The notes beneath the pieces were generated by a model that was not told the DNA's origin, searched no databases, and saw nothing but the letters and a program-made list of their open reading frames with translations. Positions 4,332-8,013 of a stretch of 8,013 bases of DNA are shown in pieces (positions within the stretch are counted from its first letter, which is position 1; every line of letters starts with the position of its first letter). The stretch lies in NCBI GenBank assembly GCA_023389135.1, contig JAEWEX010000159.1, positions 1 through 8,013 of the forward strand, given 5' to 3'. A program made the translations under genes and the position numbers. This DNA comes from Pseudomonadota bacterium. Its GTDB lineage: Bacteria > Pseudomonadota > Alphaproteobacteria > Rhizobiales > Methylopilaceae.

Positions 4332-5349
4332 GCCAAACAGTTCTCCCGTTCGCCTGCCGGTCCGCCTGGACGTCGCCGTCGCGGACGACCAGTCCGGCGA
4401 GCGGCTCGACCGGGTGCTGGCGGCAGCCCTCCCCGACCTGTCGCGCACCCGGATACAGGCGCTGGTCAAGGCCGGCAAGGTCATGGTGGACGGCGCGCCG
4501 GCGGCGAACCCCAGCCGCAGGGTCGCGGCCGGCGAGGCCATCGCCGTCGAGGTGCCGCCGCCCGAGGCCGCAGCCCCGCGCGCGCAGGCGATCGCGCTCG
4601 ACATCGTGCACGAGGACGACGAGCTGATCGTGATCGACAAGCCGGCCGGGCTCGTGGTGCATCCCGGCGCGGGAAACCACGATGGCACGCTGGTGAACGC
4701 GCTGCTGGCCCATTGCGGGGCGACGCTGTCGGGCATCGGCGGGGTCGAGCGGCCCGGCATCGTCCATCGCATCGACAAGGACACGTCGGGTCTGATGGTG
4801 GTCGCAAAGACCGACCGCGCCCACCGTTCGCTGTCGGAGCAGTTCGCCGACCACGGCCGCACCGGGCCGCTGGAGCGGGCCTATCTGGCGCTGGTGTGGG
4901 GCGCGCCGCGCCCCGCACGCGGCACCATCGACGCCCCGCTCGACCGCGATCCCCGCAACCGCGAGAAGATCGCGGTCATGCGCGACGGCCGCGGCCGCGC
5001 GGCGGTGACCCACTGGGAGGTCGTGGAGCGCTTCGGCCCCCAGCCCGCCCCGCTGGCGGCGCTGATGCGCTGCCGGCTGGAAACCGGCCGCACCCACCAG
5101 ATCCGCGTCCACATGGCCCATGCGGGGCATCCGCTCATGGGCGACGCCACCTACGGCGCGGGCTTCCGCTCCAAGGCCGTGCGGCTCGGGCCCGCGGCCC
5201 AGGCGGCGCTGGCGGCGCTGGACCGGCAGGCGCTGCACGCCGCCCACCTCGCCTTCCGCCATCCGGAAACGGGCGAGACGCTGGCATTCGACAGCCCGCC
5301 CCCTCCGGACATGGCCGCGCTTATCGAGGCGCTCGCCGCCGGCGGCTGA
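4330..5349 (+). CDS. rluD: 23S rRNA pseudouridine synthase, RluA/RluD family
   Basis: 339 aa, close to E. coli RluD (326). An N-terminal S4 RNA-binding domain (about 18-80) has 'GERLDRVLAAALPDLSRTRI' followed by 'ALVKAGKVMVDG'. The catalytic pseudouridine synthase domain follows: 'DDELIVIDKPAGLVVHPGAG' (about 97-116), the RluA motif 'HRIDKDTSGLMVVAKT' with catalytic Asp149, and 'LETGRTHQIRVHMAHAGHPL' then 'GD..YG' near 255-280. RluD isomerises uridines in helix 69 of 23S rRNA (E. coli 1911, 1915, 1917) at the intersubunit bridge. RluC-type specificity cannot be excluded by eye. ATG 4330 is chosen because the S4 domain begins soon after; it lacks a clear Shine-Dalgarno. A longer reading from 4195 would lie antisense in the neighbouring gene. 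It precedes rpoH in the arrangement typical of many Alphaproteobacteria. Confidence 0.93.
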   Translation: MPNSSPVRLPVRLDVAVADDQSGERLDRVLAAALPDLSRTRIQALVKAGKVMVDGAPAANPSRRVAAGEAIAVEVPPPEAAAPRAQAIALDIVHEDDELIVIDKPAGLVVHPGAGNHDGTLVNALLAHCGATLSGIGGVERPGIVHRIDKDTSGLMVVAKTDRAHRSLSEQFADHGRTGPLERAYLALVWGAPRPARGTIDAPLDRDPRNREKIAVMRDGRGRAAVTHWEVVERFGPQPAPLAALMRCRLETGRTHQIRVHMAHAGHPLMGDATYGAGFRSKAVRLGPAAQAALAALDRQALHAAHLAFRHPETGETLAFDSPPPPDMAALIEALAAGG

Positions 5350-5364
5350 GGCCGCGCGCGGCCT
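5349..5364 (+). terminator. GC hairpin at the end of rluD
   Basis: AGGCCG (5349-5354), loop CGCG and CGGCCT (5359-5364) form a 6-bp stem overlapping the last base of the rluD stop codon. No T run follows, so it may be a weak terminator or a 3'-end structure separating rluD from the rpoH promoter. Confidence 0.35.
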
Positions 5365-5404
5365 GCGTCCACTGCAACCCTCCCCTGCCGGACCACCCGC
5401 CCAC

Positions 5405-5433
5405 TTAACGCCACACTGCCCGGCTCCTATATT
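5405..5433 (+). promoter_or_regulatory. Probable rpoH promoter
   Basis: TTAACG (5405-5410) and TATATT (5428-5433) are spaced by 17 bp, in the only AT-richer patch of the rluD-rpoH gap. Transcription from about 5440 gives a leader of some 65 nt. The -10 region reads CCTATATT, which could also suit an alternative sigma factor. A typical sigma-32 -10 (CCCCAT) is absent. Confidence 0.55.
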
Positions 5434-5505
5434 GCGGTAGCGGCCGGCGCATTCGCGGCCGCGGGCGGCCCGCCGTCACGGGGGCCGACAGGAGGGTTAG
5501 GACAC

Positions 5506-6399
5506 ATGGCGCAACTGGCGCTTCCCGCGCTCGCAGGCGACAGCGGGCTTTCTCGATATCTCTCGGAGATCCGGCAGTTTCCCATGCTGGAGCCCACCGA
5601 GGAGTTCATGCTGGCCAAGAGCTGGCGCGAGCATGGCGACCGCGACGCGGCGCACCGGCTGGTGACCAGCCATCTGCGGCTCGTGGCCAAGATCGCCATG
5701 GGCTATCGCGGCTACGGCCTGCCCATCGGCGAGGTCATCTCCGAGGGCAATGTCGGCCTGATGCAGGCGGTCAAGCGGTTCGACCCCGACAAGGGCTTCC
5801 GGCTGGCGACCTATGCCATGTGGTGGATCAGGGCCGCGATCCAGGAGTACATCCTGCGCTCCTGGTCGCTGGTGAAGATGGGCACCACCGCCAACCAGAA
5901 AAAGCTGTTCTTCAACCTGCGCAAGGCCAAGAGCCAGATCTCGGCGCTGGACGAGGGCGACCTCAAGCCCGACCAGGTGGAGCACATCGCCACCCGGCTC
6001 GGCGTCACCAAGGAGGACGTCGTCTCCATGAACCGCCGGCTCTCCGGCGACGCGTCCCTCAACGCGCCGCTGCGCAGCGCGGAGGCCGACAGCAGCGAAT
6101 GGCAGGACTGGCTGGTCGACGAGAGCGACGACCAGGAGACGCTGCTGGTGCAATCCGAGGAACTGGACAACCGCCGCCTGGCGCTGGGCAAGGCGCTGAC
6201 CGTGCTGAACGACCGCGAGCGGCGCATCTTCGAGGCGCGGCGTCTGGCGGACGATCCGCTGACGCTGGAGACGCTGTCCGACGAGTTCGGCGTCAGCCGC
6301 GAGCGCGTGCGCCAGATCGAGGTCAGGGCGTTCGAGAAGGTGCAGAAGGCGGTCCGCGACGGCGTCGCGGCCATGGAGGCCGGCGCCACCGCGCACTGA
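5506..6399 (+). CDS. rpoH: RNA polymerase heat-shock sigma factor RpoH (sigma-32)
   Basis: 297 aa, normal length. Residues 15-40 form region 1.2. Region 2 spans about 51-121: 'LVTSHLRLVAKIAMGYRGYG' and 'VGLMQAVKRFDPDKGFRLATYAMWWIRAAIQEYI' include the -10 recognition helix. The RpoH box QKKLFFNLRKAK (131-142) separates sigma-32 from other group 3 sigmas. Region 3 is about 150-190. Region 4 (about 230-285) carries 'LNDRERRIFEARRL' and the helix-turn-helix 'LETLSDEFGVSRERVRQIEVRAFEKVQ'. It directs polymerase to heat-shock genes. GGAGGG at 5491-5496 stands nine bases before ATG 5506. Regulation: a promoter at 5405-5433 and a GC-rich leader with competing small hairpins (5440-5462, 5461-5473). Many Alphaproteobacteria carry two rpoH genes; which one this is cannot be told from the window. 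Confidence 0.97.
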   Translation: MAQLALPALAGDSGLSRYLSEIRQFPMLEPTEEFMLAKSWREHGDRDAAHRLVTSHLRLVAKIAMGYRGYGLPIGEVISEGNVGLMQAVKRFDPDKGFRLATYAMWWIRAAIQEYILRSWSLVKMGTTANQKKLFFNLRKAKSQISALDEGDLKPDQVEHIATRLGVTKEDVVSMNRRLSGDASLNAPLRSAEADSSEWQDWLVDESDDQETLLVQSEELDNRRLALGKALTVLNDRERRIFEARRLADDPLTLETLSDEFGVSRERVRQIEVRAFEKVQKAVRDGVAAMEAGATAH

Positions 6400-6401
6400 T
6401 C

Positions 6402-6430
6402 GCCGGCAGGACGGCGTCCCGCGTGCCGGC
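6402..6430 (+). terminator. Hairpin after rpoH
   Basis: GCCGGCA (6402-6408) pairs with TGCCGGC (6424-6430), enclosing an inner GGAC/GTCC stem (6409-6412 with 6416-6419). It begins three bases after the rpoH stop. No T run follows, so termination efficiency is uncertain. Confidence 0.4.
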
Positions 6431-6470
6431 AGGCGCCGGGATGTGAGGTTGTCGCCCGCCGCCGAAAGGC

Positions 6471-6507
6471 CAAGCTTTCCCGGACGCCAAAACTCCGGGA
6501 GAGCTTG
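6471..6507. repeat. 14-bp inverted repeat covering the RBS of the peroxiredoxin remnant
   Basis: CAAGCTTTCCCGGA (6471-6484), a 9-nt loop (CGCCAAAAC) and TCCGGGAGAGCTTG (6494-6507) pair along all 14 positions in RNA, with one G-U wobble. The GGGAGAG at 6497-6503 that serves as ribosome binding site for the ATG at 6513 lies in the 3' arm and would be hidden when folded. It could be a cis-acting translation switch, an operator, or simply a second terminator after rpoH; no T run is present. In DNA the two arms differ at one position. Confidence 0.6.
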
Positions 6508-6512
6508 CCGCC

Positions 6513-6914
6513 ATGCCCGATATCTCGACGCTGTTTCCCCGCCGGCCCGCGCCGCCGCTGACGCTGGCCGGCGGCGGTTCGTTCGACCTTGCCGCCGAGG
6601 CACCCCGAGCGGTTCACGCTGCTGGTGTTCCAACGCGCGCTGCACTGCCCGATCTGGAGGAGGCGCGCCGCTGGGGCCTGTTCGTGTTCGCCGGCAGGAC
6701 GTTGATCGGCATCGAGGAGCCGGCGCTGTTCTCCGAACCCGGCCTGTTCCTCGTGCGCGCCGACGGCGCGCTCTATTTCAGCTCGATCCAGACCATGCCG
6801 TTCGCGCGAACGCACTTCGCGGACGTCCTGGCGGTCATCGACACCGTGGTGGCCAAGGACTATCCCGCGCGCGGCGAGGTCGAGCGGCTGCCGCAGCCGG
6901 CGTCGGCTGCGTGA
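6513..6914 (+). pseudogene. AhpC/TSA-type peroxiredoxin-like gene, inactivated
   Basis: The frame encodes 133 aa. The start (MPDISTLFPRRPAPPLTLAG, FDLAAE) and the end (RTLIGIEEPALFSEPGLFLV then SSIQTMPFART, KDYPARGE) match a redoxin-family peroxiredoxin-like protein, usually about 180-190 aa and a thiol-dependent reductase of peroxides in the cytosol. The middle is wrong. After Ala30-Pro31 an extra C in the CCCC run 6603-6606 shifts the frame; reading 6607-6654 one base over gives ERFTLLVFQRALHCPI, exactly the family's thioredoxin-fold strand and active site, with the peroxidatic Cys codon at 6646-6648. Straight after CPI (about 6654) some 50-60 expected residues are missing, and homology resumes at EEARRWGL in the original frame. 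The net result stays open but has no catalytic cysteine. If a protein is made, it cannot be a working peroxidase. The ribosome binding site lies in a hairpin. Confidence 0.8.
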
Positions 6915-6935
6915 CGCGGACGGGGCGCCGGCCGG

Positions 6936-8013
6936 CTACTGCGCCGCCGGCGCCGGCGCACCGCCCCAGGCGGCAAAGGCCTCCTGGAACGCCCGCAGGC
7001 CCGGCGCGCCCTTCTCGATGCTCAGCACCGCCCGGCGGCCGTTCTCGTAGAGTACGGGGATGTCGATCCAGCGGCTGTCGGTCATGAGCCGCTGATTGGA
7101 GCGGCGGTCGGCCGGCGTGTCGGACAGGCCGATCAGGAAGAAGCCGTCCATCACCTTGACCGAAAGTCCGGCGAGCGCCGTGCCGCCGGCTTCCTCGGTG
7201 GGCTTGAACAGCACGCCTGGAACATTGGAGATGCCGCCATTGGGGAAGTCCGGCGGCAGGTTGAACTGGATGTCGATGGTGTGGCTCGCCGGCAGCGTGG
7301 CGTCGGTGTTGCGGCGCACCAGCAGCGTCAGGCCGAACCGCTCGGTCACGGTGATCTCCGCGCGCACCTGCGGCTCCGGGCGGCCGCCCGCGGCGCCGGG
7401 GATCGTCTCCGAACTCCACACCGCGGTGCCCGGCACGGCGTTGCCCGCCTGCTGCTCGGGGTTTTCCTCGTAGAGCACGGCGCGCTGCGCCACCGGGGCG
7501 ACGTCGGTCTGCGGTCCGGCGTCGGCCGGCGAGGTCTGCAGCGAGTCCGCCGTCTCGGTCTGGGGATCGGGCTCCGCGTCGCCCGGCGTCACCTCGGGCT
7601 CCGGCTCGGGCTCCGCCGGCTGCTGCTCGGCCAGATCCTCGGCCTCCGGCGGCAGCGGCTCGGGATCGGCGCCGACACGGTCGGTTATCTTGTCCTCGCC
7701 GTCGTCCACCGCCACCGGCGTCGCCGGGTCGCCGTTGAACATGGCCGAGAGCTGGTCGCGCGCCACGAACGCGCCGATGCCGGCCGCCACCAGCACCACC
7801 ACCGCCACGATGGCGATGACGGCGGGCAGCCCGGCCGACGACCGCCGCTGCGGCGGTCGCACCGCGGGGCGCGCCGGGCCGGCGTCGCGAACCTCCGACG
7901 GATCCTGGCCGTCCGGGGCGACCGCATCCTGCGGCATGTCGTTCTCGGGCGGGCGCGGGCCGAATCGCGGCTCCAGCCGGGGCTCGGCGCGGCCGCGGTC
8001 CCCGGTCTCCAGG
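6936..8013 (-). CDS. Membrane-anchored protein of the zinc-ribbon/MJ0042 type (5' end beyond window)
   Basis: The minus-strand frame is open from the right edge (first full codon at 8012) to TAG 6938-6936. An ATG at 7937 exists, but coding-like sequence continues upstream of it (RLEPRFGPRPPENDM), so the true start is probably outside. Numbered from that ATG: a Pro/Arg linker (1-35), one membrane helix (about 36-58, GLPAVIAIVAVVVLVAAGIG), an acidic Pro/Glu/Asp/Gln-rich spacer (about 68-150), and a conserved C-terminal domain (about 175-325). Landmarks in that domain are 'HTIDIQFNLPPDFPNGGISN', 'LAGLSVKVMDGFFLIGLS' and 'RWIDIPVLYENGRRAVLSIE'. Alphaproteobacterial proteins with this C-terminal domain usually carry an N-terminal MJ0042-type CxxC zinc ribbon; this is recalled, not seen here. 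Function unknown, possibly an envelope sensor or scaffold. It converges with the peroxiredoxin remnant, 21 bp apart. Confidence 0.75.
   Translation of the reverse strand, partial: LETGDRGRAEPRLEPRFGPRPPENDMPQDAVAPDGQDPSEVRDAGPARPAVRPPQRRSSAGLPAVIAIVAVVVLVAAGIGAFVARDQLSAMFNGDPATPVAVDDGEDKITDRVGADPEPLPPEAEDLAEQQPAEPEPEPEVTPGDAEPDPQTETADSLQTSPADAGPQTDVAPVAQRAVLYEENPEQQAGNAVPGTAVWSSETIPGAAGGRPEPQVRAEITVTERFGLTLLVRRNTDATLPASHTIDIQFNLPPDFPNGGISNVPGVLFKPTEEAGGTALAGLSVKVMDGFFLIGLSDTPADRRSNQRLMTDSRWIDIPVLYENGRRAVLSIEKGAPGLRAFQEAFAAWGGAPAPAAQ

Noticed and set aside
3838..5262. 474-codon minus-strand open frame over the tRNA and rluD
   Set aside because: Antisense shadow of rluD in GC-rich DNA, and it runs into the tRNA gene; low-complexity Arg/Ala/Gly composition.
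4032..5408. 458-codon plus-strand open frame overlapping rluD
   Set aside because: Frame-shifted shadow; RluD motifs occur only in the 4330 frame.
5440..5473. Competing hairpins in the rpoH leader as an RNA thermometer
   Set aside because: The small GC stems do not cover the GGAGGG ribosome binding site, and similar structures are expected by chance at this GC content.
5497..6645. 382-codon minus-strand open frame opposite rpoH
   Set aside because: Antisense shadow of the unmistakable rpoH gene; no independent domain seen.
1..8013. CRISPR arrays, toxin-antitoxin pairs, phage genes or defence systems
   Set aside because: No regularly spaced repeats, integrases, phage structural genes or known defence domains were found on either strand.

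Overview
The window is very GC-rich and looks like an alphaproteobacterial chromosome. The placement rests on the RpoH protein, on the divergent small membrane gene / rluD / rpoH order, and on the zinc-ribbon-type membrane protein at the right edge. I would guess a Hyphomicrobiales-like lineage, but genus level is out of reach by eye.

Left part (1-1423, + strand): the 3' end of a GreA/Rnk-type RNA polymerase-binding protein, its terminator hairpin, and then a second, divergent Rnk-like gene. These are followed by a graveyard of insertion sequences. An IS5-family transposase N-terminus is joined at about 1028 to an ISAs1-family transposase C-terminus. The latter runs without a stop into a short unknown tail that ends on the DedA stop codon.

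Middle part (1420-3636, - strand): a tightly packed leftward gene group. Reading in transcription direction it holds an 18-codon ORF, a 68-aa two-helix membrane ORF coupled to it by a GTGA overlap, a start-less remnant resembling a 'sunset' domain, a 41-aa membrane peptide with a strong ribosome binding site, a VIT1/CCC1-type Fe/Mn transporter that probably starts at TTG, a 112-aa single-pass membrane protein, and a DedA/VTT membrane protein coupled by a second GTGA overlap. The likely theme is membrane and metal homeostasis. This group lies just past the 3' end of a tRNA-Glu(CTC) gene, which has its own promoter (TTGAAG-17-TATAGA) and terminator.

Right part (3978-8013): the conserved core. 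A small DUF6476-like membrane protein (-) and rluD (+, 23S rRNA pseudouridine synthase) diverge with start codons overlapping in one CATG. Then comes rpoH (+, heat-shock sigma factor) behind a recognisable promoter. After rpoH lies a decayed AhpC/TSA-type peroxiredoxin gene that lost its peroxidatic cysteine through a +1 frameshift and an internal deletion. Its ribosome binding site sits inside a 14-bp hairpin. A convergent membrane-anchored protein (-) of the zinc-ribbon/MJ0042 type runs off the right edge.

I see no CRISPR array, prophage, integrase or convincing new defence system. The main points of interest are the small-ORF cluster before the VIT gene, the two-family IS mosaic, the tandem Rnk genes and the broken peroxiredoxin.
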